Positions 9,939 through 19,958 are shown, counted from the stretch's first letter. The stretch: DNA of 64,000 nucleotides from DATFDN01 sp963818885 (GCA_963818885.1 CAWFTP010000001.1:1108337-1172336); one strand, 5' to 3'. Program-made: numbers and translations. Notes: generated by a model from the sequence alone, not told the origin.

Positions 9939-10282
9939 TGAAAGAGGAGAGGCCGTATCTCCACCGATCCGCCTCGCCGCAGAGGAACCCGCTTGGCGAT
10001 CGCGATCGCCTCGTCGAGATTGGCGGCGTCGACCAGATAGAAGCCGCCGAGCTGCTCCTTGGTCTCGGCGAACGGCCCGTCGTGAATGGTCGTGGTGCCG
10101 CCGGCGGTGCGCACCGTGGTGGCCATGACGGTGCCCTTCAGGCCCGAGCCGCCGAGCCGCTTGGCGCCGATCTCTTCCTGGAACGCCAGATGCCTCTGCG
10201 TCAGATCCTGGAACTGCGGCCCGGTCTTGCTCGGGTCCAGACCCGCCTCGTCCTCGTAGAGAAGCAGCGCGTATTTCATCAT
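9935..10282 (-). CDS. YCII-related DGPF-domain protein
   Basis: Protein of 115 residues beginning MMKYALLLYEDE and containing the name-giving motif DGPFAETKEQLGGFYLV. Such proteins are coded next to ECF42-type sigma factors; an enzymatic or sensory role is unproven. ATG 10282 has a clear ribosome site (AAGGAG, 10285-10290 on the complementary strand). It forms a two-gene operon with the sigma factor. The 107 bp upstream, before the end of the racemase-family gene, should hold the promoter; no convincing motif was found. Confidence 0.88.
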   Translation of the reverse strand: MMKYALLLYEDEAGLDPSKTGPQFQDLTQRHLAFQEEIGAKRLGGSGLKGTVMATTVRTAGGTTTIHDGPFAETKEQLGGFYLVDAANLDEAIAIAKRVPLRRGGSVEIRPLLFQ

Positions 10283-10389
10283 CGTCTCCTTCGACGCCCG
10301 GCCCTGCACCGCGCAGCGGCCTCGCGCCATTGACGTCCGACGACAAGCGGAATCGACAGGGGAGGACGAAGTTTCCGCCTTTCGCTCAA

Positions 10390-11424
10390 CTACGGCACCG
10401 ACTGCCACGTGTCGGCGAGGGTGAAGCCGGTCGGGTAGGGGTCGCAGGGGTCGAGCCCGACCTGGCTGAGGCCGGTGATCCAGGCCTGGCCGGCGACGCT
10501 GGCGACGATCGCGGGGCGCGCGCCTACCGTCGTCACCGCCTCGATCGCGCTCTCGAAGCGCGAGCCGATCACCAATTCGTGGATGAAGCGCTCGCCGGGC
10601 GCGATCTCCCCGCGTGCGTGCATCACGGCGAGGCGGGCGCAGGTGCCGGTGCCGCAGGGGGAGCGGTCGAGCCTTCCGGGGGAGACCACCACGGCGTTGC
10701 GGGCGCGCGGGCCCTGTTCCGTGCGCTCCAACGGGCCGGTGATCTCCGCCATCGTGATGCCGGCGATCAGCTTGTTGTCGGGATGCACCGCGCGCAGCTG
10801 CGCGTCCGCCGCCGCCTTGATGCGCTGGCCGAGCGCGCAGATGTCGCGCGCCTCGTCCGGGCGCAGCGCGAAGCCGAGCGCGGCGCCCTCGGCGAGCACG
10901 TAGGTCATGCCGCCATAGGCGACGTCGACGGTCAGCGTGCCGATGCCGTCGACCTCGATCGGCTGTTGCAGATGATATACGAACGACGGCTGGTTGGTGA
11001 AGCGCACGCGGCGCACCTTGCCGTCGGCGCAGTCGCAGCGCACCCGGATCAGCCCGGCGGGCGCTTCCAGCGTGAGTTCCGTCACCGGCTCGTGCATCGG
11101 CAGCATCCCGGTCTCCAGCAGCACGGTCGCGACGCAGATCGTGTTGGAGCCCGACATCGGCGGATACTCCGTCGATTCCAGGATGACGAAGCCCATCTGG
11201 GCTTCGGGATGGCGCGAGGGCAGGATGATGTTGGCGTTGTGGTTCGGCGCGCCGCGCGGCTCGAACAGCAGCAGGCGGCGGATGTCGTCGCGCTCGCGCT
11301 CGAGGAACAGGCGCTTGTCGAACATGGTTTCGCCCGGCACGTCGCCGATGCCGCCGGTGACGACCTTCCCGACCTCGCCCTCGGCGTGGCAGTCGGCCAC
11401 CGTCAGCACCGTCTTCCAACGCAT
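10390..11424 (-). CDS. Proline racemase superfamily enzyme with Ser/Cys pair (hydroxyproline epimerase or dehydratase)
   Basis: Enzyme of 344 residues acting on proline or hydroxyproline. The second catalytic Cys is present in DRSPCGTGT. At the first site, where racemases and 4-hydroxyproline epimerases have MCGH, this protein has MSGSNTIC, so the general acid/base Cys is Ser. Altered pairs occur in family members that epimerise or dehydrate 3-hydroxyprolines, so the substrate is open. The start is ATG 11424. It is divergent, by only 34 bp, from a DadA-like oxidase that could oxidise a D-amino-acid product. A Cys/Cys paralogue lies at 20881-21876. Confidence 0.85.
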   Translation of the reverse strand: MRWKTVLTVADCHAEGEVGKVVTGGIGDVPGETMFDKRLFLERERDDIRRLLLFEPRGAPNHNANIILPSRHPEAQMGFVILESTEYPPMSGSNTICVATVLLETGMLPMHEPVTELTLEAPAGLIRVRCDCADGKVRRVRFTNQPSFVYHLQQPIEVDGIGTLTVDVAYGGMTYVLAEGAALGFALRPDEARDICALGQRIKAAADAQLRAVHPDNKLIAGITMAEITGPLERTEQGPRARNAVVVSPGRLDRSPCGTGTCARLAVMHARGEIAPGERFIHELVIGSRFESAIEAVTTVGARPAIVASVAGQAWITGLSQVGLDPCDPYPTGFTLADTWQSVP

Positions 11425-11458
11425 CGCGCTCTCCCGCAGACTGGCTTGCGGAGGCGTT

Positions 11459-12656
11459 GTGGCACGGATCGGCATCATCGGGGCAGGCATCGTCGGGCTG
11501 AACTGCGCGCACTGGCTGCGCGAGGACGGCCACGAGGTCACGGTCATCGACCGCGACCCGAGGGGCGACAAATGCTCCTGGGGGAACGCGGGCGGGATCG
11601 CGGCGCCGGAGGTGGTGCCGGCCTCGATGCCCGGCGTGCTGCGCCAGGTGCCGCGCTGGCTGCTCGACCCGCTGGGCCCGCTCGCGCTGCGCCCGGCGCA
11701 CGCGCCCGCCATGCTGCCCTGGCTGCGCCGCTTCATCGCCGCGGGACGGCCCGCGCGGGTCGATGCGATCAGCGCGGCGCTCGCGGCGATCAACGCGCGC
11801 GTGCACGAGGACTGGCGCGCGGTGCTGGCGGCGACCGGGCAGAGCGATGCGCTGCGCCCGGTCGGCGCGATCACCGTGTACGCGACGGATGCGGGGCTGG
11901 CGCATGACCGCGCCGAATGGGAGCTGCGGCGGCGGCACGGCATTGCCTGCGAGGAGCTGACGGGCGAGGCGGTGCGCGCGATGGAGCCCGCGCTGGGTCC
12001 GATCGTGCGGCACGGCGTGCTGACGCCGACCTGGTCGCAGGTGACCGACCCGAAGGTGGTGTGGTCCGGCGTGCTCGAACTCGCTGGTGGCGCGGGGCGT
12101 GACGGTGGAGCAGCGCGAGGTGCGCGAGGTGCCCGCCGGGTTGTTCGACACGGTGGTGGTCGCGGCCGGCTGCGTGGTCGGCACGGCTGGCCGCGACGGT
12201 GGGCGATCGCGTGTTGCTGGAGAGCGAGCGCGGCTACAACACGACGATCCCGGAGTCAGGCGTCGCGCTGACGCGGCCGATCACGTTCGGGGAGCACAAG
12301 TTCATCGCGGCGCCGCTCTCGAGCGGGCTGCGCATCGGCGGCGCGGCGGAGTTCGCGGGGCTGGATGCGCCGGCCAACTACAGGCGCTGCAAGGCGCTGG
12401 TGACACTGGCGGCGCGCTTCCTGCCGGGGCTGCGCGCGGAGGGCGGGCGGGAGTGGATGGGCAACCGGCCGGCCACGCCCGACAGTTTGCCGGTGATCGG
12501 GCGGTCGCCGCGAAGCGGGCGGATGTGGTCTATGCGTTCGGCCACGGGCATCTGGGGCTGACGCAGTCGGCGACGACCGGGCGGCTGGTGGCGGACTTGG
12601 TGGCGGGGCGGCGGCCGGGGGTGGCGTTGGGGGCGTTTTCGGTGGGGCGGTTTTAG
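11459..12656 (+). pseudogene. DadA-like FAD-dependent D-amino-acid dehydrogenase (three frameshifts)
   Basis: FAD enzyme that would oxidise D-proline or D-hydroxyproline to an imino acid. The N-terminal dinucleotide-binding motif is GIIGAGIVGLNC, followed by VIDRDPRGDKCSWGNAGGI. The C-terminal hallmarks MGNRPATPDSLPVIGRS and FGHGHLGLTQSATTGRLVADL are intact but in other frames; shifts fall near 12085, 12190 and 12515. Start GTG 11459. It pairs divergently with the racemase-family gene, the layout of hydroxyproline catabolic loci. Whether it is dead or mis-sequenced cannot be told from here. Confidence 0.75.
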
Positions 12657-12784
12657 GGGGATGGCCTCTGATCCGGATCGTGGCAGCGGGCCTATTCGAT
12701 GACCGCTTCCGATCCAAACCGACCATAGCCCAGCCGATCAGTCTGAAGGAGTTGTCCGCCTGGGTTGACATCGCCTGGCGCGAT

Positions 12785-12802
12785 AACTAAACAATGTTTA
12801 CT
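12785..12802. promoter_or_regulatory. Predicted TetR operator at tetR start
   Basis: AACTAAACAATGTTTACT contains the palindrome TAAACA-A-TGTTTA and matches a second site at 13488-13505 (consensus AACTRAACAWWGTTYAYW). It begins 14 bp after TTGACA at 12765-12770, so it would cover the -10 region and the transcription start of tetR. This fits autorepression. Confidence 0.6.
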
Positions 12803-13489
12803 ATGGGCGAGCTGCTCCAAGCCGATCCGCCGCGCAGCCGCAAGCCGCGCGGGCAGGGCGCCTCCCGCCGCGGCGAAGTCCTGGCGGCGGCAAAGCGCCT
12901 GTTTGCGGAGGATGGGTATGAATCCGCCACGATGCGCCGGATCGCCGCCGCGGTCGGGGTGTCGGGCGCCGCGCTCTACGTCTATTTTCCGGACAAGGAG
13001 GCGATCCTGTTCGCGATCGCCGAGGAGACGTTCGCGGAGCTTCTTGCGGCGCTGGAGGCGTCGCAGCGCGTCACTGGTGATCCGCTGCAGCGTTTCCGCG
13101 CGGGCCTGATGACTTACATCGCGTTCGGACGAGCCCGACCGGACGAGTACCGCCTGACGTTCCAGCGCAAGATGATCACCGCATCGACCCCCGGCCGGCA
13201 CTGCGGAGAGTTGGAGGCGGCGGACCGCTCTTTCGGCATTCTGGAGCGTGGGCTCGCCGAGCTGATGGACGCGGGCATCTTTCAGCGCCGCGCCTCGGTC
13301 GTTGTAGCGGAAGCGCTTTGGGCCTGCCTGCACGGCGTCACGGCTTTGCTGCTGGACCACGGCGACCAGCTGGAGACGGATGCCGACGCGTTGGCAGCGA
13401 CGGTGGTCGATACGGCGATCCGGGGCCTGATGACGGGGGTGCGTCCGGCGCATCACAGTCGCGTGACACCCGATCATGAGCATTGTTAA
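12794..13489 (+). CDS. TetR/AcrR-family repressor of the adjacent RND efflux operon
   Basis: DNA-binding repressor of about 230 residues. The N-terminal helix-turn-helix is AAAKRLFAEDGYESATMRRIAAAVGVSGAALYVYFPDKEAIL, shown here only as the span of about residues 30-75, with the typical YxYFxxKE ending. The C-terminal half is a helical ligand domain. ATG 12794 lies inside the predicted operator; an ATG at 12803 just after it is an equally good start and would make the mRNA nearly leaderless. The stop touches a second copy of the operator in front of the efflux genes, so one regulator probably controls both units. Confidence 0.88.
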   Translation: MFTMGELLQADPPRSRKPRGQGASRRGEVLAAAKRLFAEDGYESATMRRIAAAVGVSGAALYVYFPDKEAILFAIAEETFAELLAALEASQRVTGDPLQRFRAGLMTYIAFGRARPDEYRLTFQRKMITASTPGRHCGELEAADRSFGILERGLAELMDAGIFQRRASVVVAEALWACLHGVTALLLDHGDQLETDADALAATVVDTAIRGLMTGVRPAHHSRVTPDHEHC

Positions 13490-13505
13490 CTGAACATAGT
13501 TCATA
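13488..13505. promoter_or_regulatory. Predicted TetR operator before the RND operon
   Basis: AACTGAACATAGTTCATA contains the palindrome TGAAC-ATA-GTTCA and aligns base for base with the site at 12785-12802 (13 of 18 identical). It begins within the tetR stop codon and lies 38 bp before the membrane-fusion gene. The near identity of two dyads flanking the tetR gene is the main support. Confidence 0.6.
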
Positions 13506-13542
13506 TAACTCATCGCGCACCGATAGCCCTGGAGGTGCTTCG

Positions 13543-14638
13543 ATGCGCCGTACCCTCGCTCCCGCAGCCGCCCTTCTGATCGCGTTCGCGCTCGCCGCAT
13601 GCAACCGTGCGCCGGCACAAAACCGGGCCGCGGATGCGCCGCTGCCGGTCCGGGTAGCTCCGGTGGTGTTCACCCTGCGGCAATCGGTACTGGCCCTCTC
13701 GGCTCGGTGCAGGCCCGCACGCTCGCCGATCTGGCGTTCCGTGTCGGTGGCAAGGTGGTGGACCGGCCGGTCGAGGTCGGCGATCACGTGCGCGCCGGAC
13801 AGGTCTTGGCGCGCCTGGATCAGATGGACCTCGAGCTGTCGTTCGAGGCGGCGCAGAATGCGCTGCAGTCTGCGATCGCCGACGCCGCCAATGCGCGTGC
13901 CGCTTTCAGCCGAATTGAACGGCTCCGCAATTCGCCGGCCTTCCTGTCTTCGGAATACGACAGCCGCCTCGCCGCGAGCCGGATGGCCGACGCACGGCTG
14001 CTGCAAGCGTCACACCAGGTCGCGCTGGCCAAGGACCAGCTCGCCTACGGTACGCTGCGGGCTGACGCGGATGGCGTGATCACCGCGTTGCCGGTGCAAG
14101 TCGGGCAAGTGGTTGCCGCCGGCCAGACCGTCGCCGGCCTGGCACACACGACACAGACCGAAGTGGTGGTCGATGTGCCGGAGAACCGGTTGCCACAGGC
14201 CCGCAATGCTGCCCGCGTCGAGATCAGCCTGTGGGCCGATCCCGAGCATAAGCTGGCGGGTCGCGTGCGTGAGATCGGCGCGCAGGCCGATCCGGCGAGC
14301 CGCACCTTCTCGGTGAAGGTGACGGTACTCGACCCGCCGCCGAATTTGCTCGCGCTCGGCATGACCGCCACGGTGCGGTTCGTGGCGCCGCCGCGTGCGC
14401 CGGTCGCCATTCTGCCGGCGACCGCCATCACCGACCGCAACGGCGCACCAGCCGTCTGGGTGTTCGACCCGAAGGCGCAGCACGCGACGTTGCAACCAGT
14501 CAAGATTGCCGATTACGGCGGCAACGGTTCGGTGGCGATCGCGAGTGGCGCTCGCCCGGCGAGCAGGTCGTGACCGCCGGCGCGTCGGAGATCGACCCCG
14601 ACATGCGCCTTATCGCCTGGGCGGGAGCGGCGCGATGA
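13543..14638 (+). pseudogene. RND efflux membrane-fusion (HlyD/AcrA-type) lipoprotein, two frameshifts
   Basis: Periplasmic adaptor linking the inner-membrane pump to an outer-membrane channel. The N-terminus is a lipoprotein signal with lipobox LAAC (residues 18-21). After a shift near 13680 the biotinyl-lipoyl-like half (VGGKVVDRPVEVGDHVRAGQ), the alpha-hairpin and the beta-barrel (LAGRVREIGAQADPASRTFSV) are all readable. A second shift near 14550 restores the ending GEQVVTAGASEIDPDMRL and a stop at 14636-14638 that overlaps the pump gene (ATGA). All domains are recognisable, so the lesions may be sequencing indels. Confidence 0.75.
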
Positions 14639-17600
14639 GCGCGCCCGCGATGAGCGTGCCCGGCCGCATGAACCTCTCGGCCTGGGCGCTGCAGCATCGG
14701 ACACTGACGCTGTTCGTGATGCTTGCAGTCGCGGCCGCCGGCATCTGGGCCTATCTCTCGCTCGGCCGCGCCGAGGACCCGCCCTTTACCATCAAGCAGA
14801 TGGTGATCGTCGCCGACTGGCCCGGCGCCTCGGCTGACCTGATGATGCGCGAAGTGACGGACCGGATCGAGCGCAAGCTCGAGGAGCTGCCCGATCTCGA
14901 CTACACGCAAAGCTACAGCGAGCCGGGTTAGCGCGACCATGACCGTCTGGCTCAAGGACAGCACGCCGCCGCGCAAGGTACCCGATCTTTGGTATCAGGT
15001 GCGCAAGAAGATCGGCGACATCAAGCAGACGCTTCCCCCGGGCGTTCAGGGCCCGTTCTTCAACGACGAATTCGGCGACGTGTTCGGCATCGTCTACGCC
15101 GTCACCGGCGATGGCTTCACACTGCCGCAGCTCAAACACGTCGTGGAGGACATTCGCGAGCAGCTTCTTTCGGTGCCGGGCGTTGGCAAGATCGACCTGG
15201 TCGGCACGCAGGACGAGCGTATCTACCTCGATTTCTCTTACCGCAAGCTGGCCGAGTTTGGGCTGACAGCGCAGGATATATTCGCCGCCGTGCAGCGCCA
15301 GAACAGCGTGGTCGCCGGCGGTTTCGTCGATACGCCGCACGACCGCATCTACGTTCGCACGTCGGGCGCGCTGGATGCGCCGGCGGCGCTCGCATACGCT
15401 GCCGGTTCAGGTGCACGGCCATCTCGTGCCGCTGGGCGATCTCGTGACCATCCGGCGCGGCGCCGTGGACCCGCCGGTCTCCACCATGCAGGTCAACGGC
15501 AAGCCGGCGCTCGGCCTCGCGATCTCGATGGCCGACGGCAAGAACATCCTCGACCTCGGCCGCGCCCTGGCGGCGCGGGCTGCGCAGATTGCGCCGACCT
15601 TGCCGCTCGGCGTGCACATGATGCGCATAAACGACCAGTCCAAGGTTGTGGCCAGGGATGTCGCCGATTTCCAGGAATGGTTCCTCGAAGCCCTGGCGAT
15701 CGTGCTGATGGTGAGCTTCCTCAGCCTCGGCTGGCGCACCGGCATCGTGGTCGCAATCAGCGTGCCGCTGGTGCTGGCCGGCGCTCTCGTGGGCATGAAG
15801 CTGCTCGGTATCGATCTGCAGCGCATCTCGCTGGGCGCGATGATCCTCGCGCTCGGCCTGCTGGTCGACGACGCGATCATCGCGGTCGAAACCATGACGG
15901 TGAAGCTGGAGCAAGGCTGGGACCGGCTGCGCGCCGGCAGCTTTGCCTACACATCACCGCTTTCCCGATGCTGACCGGAACCCTGGTGACGGCGGCGGGC
16001 TACCTGCCGGTCGGACTCGCGCAGTCAAGCACCGGGGAATACACGCACGACATCTTCCGTGTCGTCGGCATGGCGTTGGTTCTCTCGTGGTTTGTCGCGG
16101 TGTTTTTCGTCCCTTATCTCGGCGCACGTTTGCTGCCGGACCCGAAGCCGCACGCCGTCCAGCACGATGTGTACAACACGCGGATCTATAATCGCTTCCG
16201 CCGCTGGTCGCCTGGTGCATCCGGCGGCGCTGGATCGTGATTGGCGGCACGGTTGCCGTGTTCGTGCTGTCGGTCGTCGGCTTCACGCGCGTGCCACAGC
16301 AATTCTTCCCGTCGTCGGACCGGCTGGAAGTGATGGTGGATATGCGGCTGACGGAAGGCAGCTCTTTCGAGGCGACAGCGGCCGATGTGGCGAAGCTGGA
16401 GGCCATCCTGAAGCAGAACACCGGCATCGCATCCTACGTCGTCTATACCGGCAGCGGCAGCCCGCGTTTCTTCTTGGCCTCCTCGCCGGAGCTGCCCAAC
16501 GCGAATTTCGCGCAGTTCGTGATCAACGCGAAATCCGTGAAGGCGCGTGAAGCGCTGCTGACCGAGCTGACGGCGCTGACGGACCGGGGCACGTTTCCCG
16601 ACGTGCGGCTTCGCGTCTACCGCCTAGAGCTGGGGCCGCCGGTCGGTTATCCGGTGCAGTTCCGCATCGTCGGCCCCGACCCGACGGAGCTGCGCCGCAT
16701 CGCCGGCGCGGTGCGGGTGGTGATGCGCGCCAATCCGCATATCCGCAATGTCAGCGACGACTGGGGCAATCCGTCAAAGTGGTCGATGTGCAGGTCGACC
16801 AGGACAAGGCGCGGCTCCTGGGGCTGTCGAGCGAGGACATCGCGACCACGCTGCAAACGCTGCAACAGGGCGAAACGGTCACCCAGTACCGGGAAGGTAC
16901 CGACCTGATCCCGGTCGTCGCCCGCGCCGATGCGCGCGAGCGGCAGGACCTCGCCGGATTGGCTGACGCGGACATCACCGCCGCTGATGGGCACGCGGTG
17001 CCGCTCGGGCAGGTCGCGCGCATCCGCTACGAGCTGGAGCAGCCGACGCTGTGGCGGCGCGACCGCACGCCGATGCTGACCGTGCGCGGCGACATCGCCG
17101 ACGCCACGCAGGCGCCGGTAGTGACGGCGCAGATCCTGCCAAAGCTCGCGGCGGTGAAGGCGTCGCTTCCCGTCGGCTACCGGATCGAGACGGCGGCGCC
17201 GTGGAAGAGAGCGCAAAGGCCAGAGCTCGGTCAATGCGGAGATGCCGCTGATGGTGCTCGTCATGCTGTCGCTGCTGATGGTGCAGTTGCAGAGTTTCGG
17301 CCGCGTGCTGATGGTGCTGTTGACCGCGCCGCTCGGGCTGATCGGGGTCGCCGCGGCGCTGCTGGTCACCGGAGCCCCGTTCGGCTTCGTGGCGATGCTC
17401 GGCTTCATCGCGATGGCCGGCATCATCATGCGCAACTCGGTGATCCTGGTGGATCAGATCGAGCAGGACATAGCCGCCGGCCTCACCCCGGCCGAGGCGA
17501 TCGTCGAGGCGACGGTGCGGCGAGCACGGCCGATCCTGCTGACCGCGGCGGCGGCGATCCTGGGCCTGGTGCCGCTGGCGTTCTCGGCCTTCTGGGGCCC

Positions 17601-17772
17601 GATGGCGATCGCGATCATGGGCGGGCTACTGAGCGCGACAGTGCTCACGCTGTTCTTCGTGCCGGCGCTGTACGCCGCCTGGGTGCGGGTTGGGCGAACC
17701 AATGCCGACCCGCGCCGCCGGTGGCTGTTCGGCCGGCAGCATGCCGAAGAATTGGTGATGTCAGCTCGCTAG
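14635..17772 (+). pseudogene. RND (AcrB/MexB-type) efflux pump, multiply frameshifted
   Basis: Proton-driven drug exporter. The first transmembrane helix is near residues 20-40 (TLFVMLAVAAAGIWAYL), followed by WPGASADLMMREVTDRIE. TM4 carries the paired Asp (GLLVDDAIIAVE), and the final membrane block includes GFIAMAGIIMRNSVILVDQIEQ. At least six shifts break the frame, near 14930, 15405, 15945, 16235, 16770 and 17215. The first is cured by removing one T. It is the most damaged gene in the window; an intact RND pump lies at 26042-29182. The regulator and its operators are intact, so the operon was recently functional or is mis-sequenced. Confidence 0.75.
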
Positions 17773-18009
17773 CCAGGGGGTGTGCAATCCAGCACAGCAC
17801 GTCATAGTTCGCTTGTTTCCCGTTTGCACGGGAGTAACGACAGGCGGCTCAAACGCGCGCCGGTTGATACCAGAAGCGTTTCGAGGGCGGCGATCAACCT
17901 GGCGCCACTCTCGATCGCTTCCAGTATAGGTGATTTGATCCGCGCCATTCCTTCAACCGGCCTGACCCGACACAACGTGACAGGAGGTTTGCAGCTTGGG
18001 TGCTGACCC

Positions 18010-18314
18010 ATGCGTCTCATTTCCGTCTTCGTTCTCCTCGCGGCGCTCACGGTTGGAGGGACGGTGACGGCCGCTGCGCAGCAAGGGGCGTCGGTTCGGG
18101 TGACGCGGCGCGCGCCGCTCGTGGTTCAGCCGAAGCCGCCCCCGCGACCCCAGCCGCCTCGCCCGCTGTTCTACCTCTTCGGCATTCCGGTGGTGGTGGA
18201 TGCGCCGGTGGCGCCTCCCTATTGCAACTGCGCGTATGCGAGCTTCGGCGGGCAGTTGGCGGAGGCGTCGGCGGCGACCGGGCTGCGGGCGCAGCTCGGA
18301 TCGTGTCCCCGGGC
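18010..18314 (+). pseudogene. Small secreted proline-rich protein, 3' end cut by IS256 insertion
   Basis: Begins with a good signal peptide (MRLISVFVLLAALTVGG, cleavage after TAAAQ) followed by a proline-rich segment (QPKPPPRPQPPRPLF) and a CNC motif. No known family was recognised. The reading frame runs past 18315 into the insertion sequence and stops at 18441, so the native C-terminus is lost. The 237 bp upstream (17773-18009) show no other gene. Confidence 0.45.
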
Positions 18315-18368
18315 GTGGTGTAGGAGCCGCGGGGTGATTGCGGTCTCCGACCGGGTTGGTCGTCAGGC

Positions 18369-19571
18369 TCAGGCCGCCATGGCTGGCAGTCCGACCATGG
18401 GATCATCGCTCACCGGAGCGATGGTTTCCAGGGTCATGTAGCGGGCACGCTGGACCGTCCATTCATCGTTCTGTTCGAGCAGGATGGCGCCGACCAGGCG
18501 GATGATGGCCTGCTCGTTCGGGAAGATCCCGACCACATCGGTGCGCCGCTTGATCTCGCCGTTGAGCCGCTCGATCGGATTGGTCGAGTGCAGCTTCAGC
18601 CGATGTGCCGGTGGGAAGCTCATATAGGCCAACACGTCGGCTTCCGCGTTGTCCATCATCACCGCCAGTTTCGGCACCCGCGGGCGGAGCTGGTCCGCCA
18701 CCTGCCGCCATTGGGCACGGGCGGCAGCGGCATCGTCCTGGGCAAAGGCCGTGGCGATGAAGGCGGCGACAACCCGGCGCCCCTGTTTGCCGGCATGCGC
18801 GAGAACATTGCGCATGAAGTGCACCCGGCAGCGCTGCCAAGTGGCATTGAGCACCCTGGCGACCGCCGCCTTGAGACCCTCATGCGCATCGGAGACCACG
18901 AGCTTGACGCCGCGCAGGCCACGCCGGGCCAGCTCGCGCAGGAACTCGGTCCAGAAGTCTCGGCCTCGGATGCGCCGATCTCGAGGCCGAGCACTTCGCG
19001 CCGGCCATCATTGTTAACGCCGATGGCAATGATCGCGGCAACCGAGACGATGCGTCCGTTCTGACGCACCTTCAGATAGGTCGCATCAAGCCACAGATAC
19101 GGCCAGTCGCCTTCCAGCGGGCGATGCAGGAAGTGCGCTGTACCTTTTCGTCGATCTCCCCGCACAGCCGGCTCACCTGGCTTTTGGAGATGCCGCCCAT
19201 GCCAAGGGCTTTGACCAGGTCGTCAACCGAGCGGGTCGAAATACCCTCCGATATAGGCCTCCTGGATCACCGCGGTCAGCGCCTTCTCGGCCATCCGACG
19301 GGGCTCCAGAAAGGCCGGGAAAATAGCTGCCTTTGCGCAGTTTCGGGATACGTAGCTCGACGGTCCCGGCGCGGGTCTCCCAGTCGCGCTCGCGATAGCC
19401 GTTGCGCTGATTGATCCGCTCCGGGCTGCGCTCACCATGGCCCGCGCCGGTCAGCGTCTCGACCTCCAGCTCCATCAGCCGCCGGGCGGCAAAGCCGATC
19501 ATGTCACGCAGCATGTCGGCGTCAGTGTGCTTCTCCAGCAGGGCACGAAGGTCCATCATGTCCTCGGTCAT
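18369..19571 (-). pseudogene. IS256-family (Mutator-type) transposase, frameshifted
   Basis: Starts MTEDMMDLRALLEKHTD at 19571. Catalytic residues are readable across frames: first Asp in LWLDATYLKVR, second in VVSDAHEGLK, Glu in IERLNGEIKRR. The region RCRVHFMRNVLAH is the family signature. Shifts occur near 19315, 19240, 19170 and 18955. The C-terminus ends PMVGLPAMAA at 18369, 54 bp inside the left end. As it stands the copy is probably inactive. Confidence 0.85.
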
Positions 19572-19639
19572 CGCTTGCGGTCTCCGTTCCGGTCCAGGTT
19601 CAGCAACCCAAACCCTATCGGAGACCCGCGATGACCACC

Positions 19640-19707
19640 GCTGTGGATAACTGGCCCGCCCGCCCCAGACTCTTGGCGGTCGTGCGGGCGGGCCAGTTAC
19701 CCACAGC
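19640..19707. repeat. 24-bp inverted repeat inside the IS256 upstream region
   Basis: Arms at 19640-19663 and 19684-19707 are complementary at 23 of 24 positions (core CTGGCCCGCCCGC) and enclose 20 nt. They lie between the transposase start and the right terminus. Such a hairpin can stop read-through transcription from outside or hide the transposase ribosome site in such transcripts, a known protective device of insertion sequences. Confidence 0.65.
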
Positions 19708-19798
19708 TCCTACACCACTCAGAGGGACGCGACCGCAGCTCGGCGGGTAACCTCGCCCCTTAGGATGCGAGGCGTTTGGCTCGCACCGAGCTTTCACA

Positions 19799-19895
19799 GT
19801 CATCGCGAGCCCCGCGCAGCGGGGTGACGCGATCCAGGCGCGTTGGCGGATGTTGGCCTGGATCGCCACGCCGCCTGTCGGCGGCTCGCGATGAC
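19799..19895. repeat. Palindromic intergenic repeat, family A (97 bp)
   Basis: GTCATCGCGAG at 19799-19809 is mirrored exactly by CTCGCGATGAC at 19885-19895, with GCGATCCAGG and CCTGGATCGCC inside. The same architecture and the same length recur at 50113-50209. A partial third copy (GATTGCTTCCCACCGCTTCG to GCAATGACGG) follows at 19913-19950. Confidence 0.7.
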
Positions 19896-19958
19896 GGAGG
19901 CCGCGGGCGGGGGATTGCTTCCCACCGCTTCGCGGTGCTCGCAATGACGGCGGGGAAC

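Larger units (their letters stand above)
18315..19718 (-). mobile_element. IS256-family insertion sequence, 1404 bp
   Basis: The ends are defined by perfect 13-bp terminal inverted repeats, GTGGTGTAGGAGC at 18315-18327 and its complement at 19706-19718. The single gene is a DDE transposase on the minus strand. Flanking 8-9-bp windows do not match (CCCCGGGC before, TCAGAGGG after), so no target duplication is visible; this suggests an old insertion or a rearrangement. Confidence 0.8.

Noticed and set aside
8595..9941. Long plus-strand ORF across the sigma-factor gene
   Set aside because: Arg/Gly/His-rich shadow of a clear ECF sigma gene; typical of high-GC antisense frames.
12256..12771. Minus-strand ORF opposite the oxidase 3' end
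   Set aside because: Pro/Arg-rich shadow frame with no domain.
17782..18006. Small ORF between the RND pump and the secreted-protein gene
   Set aside because: No ribosome site, no domain, composition like random sequence.
18307..19727. Target duplication for the IS256 copy
   Set aside because: The 8-9 bp on each side do not match.
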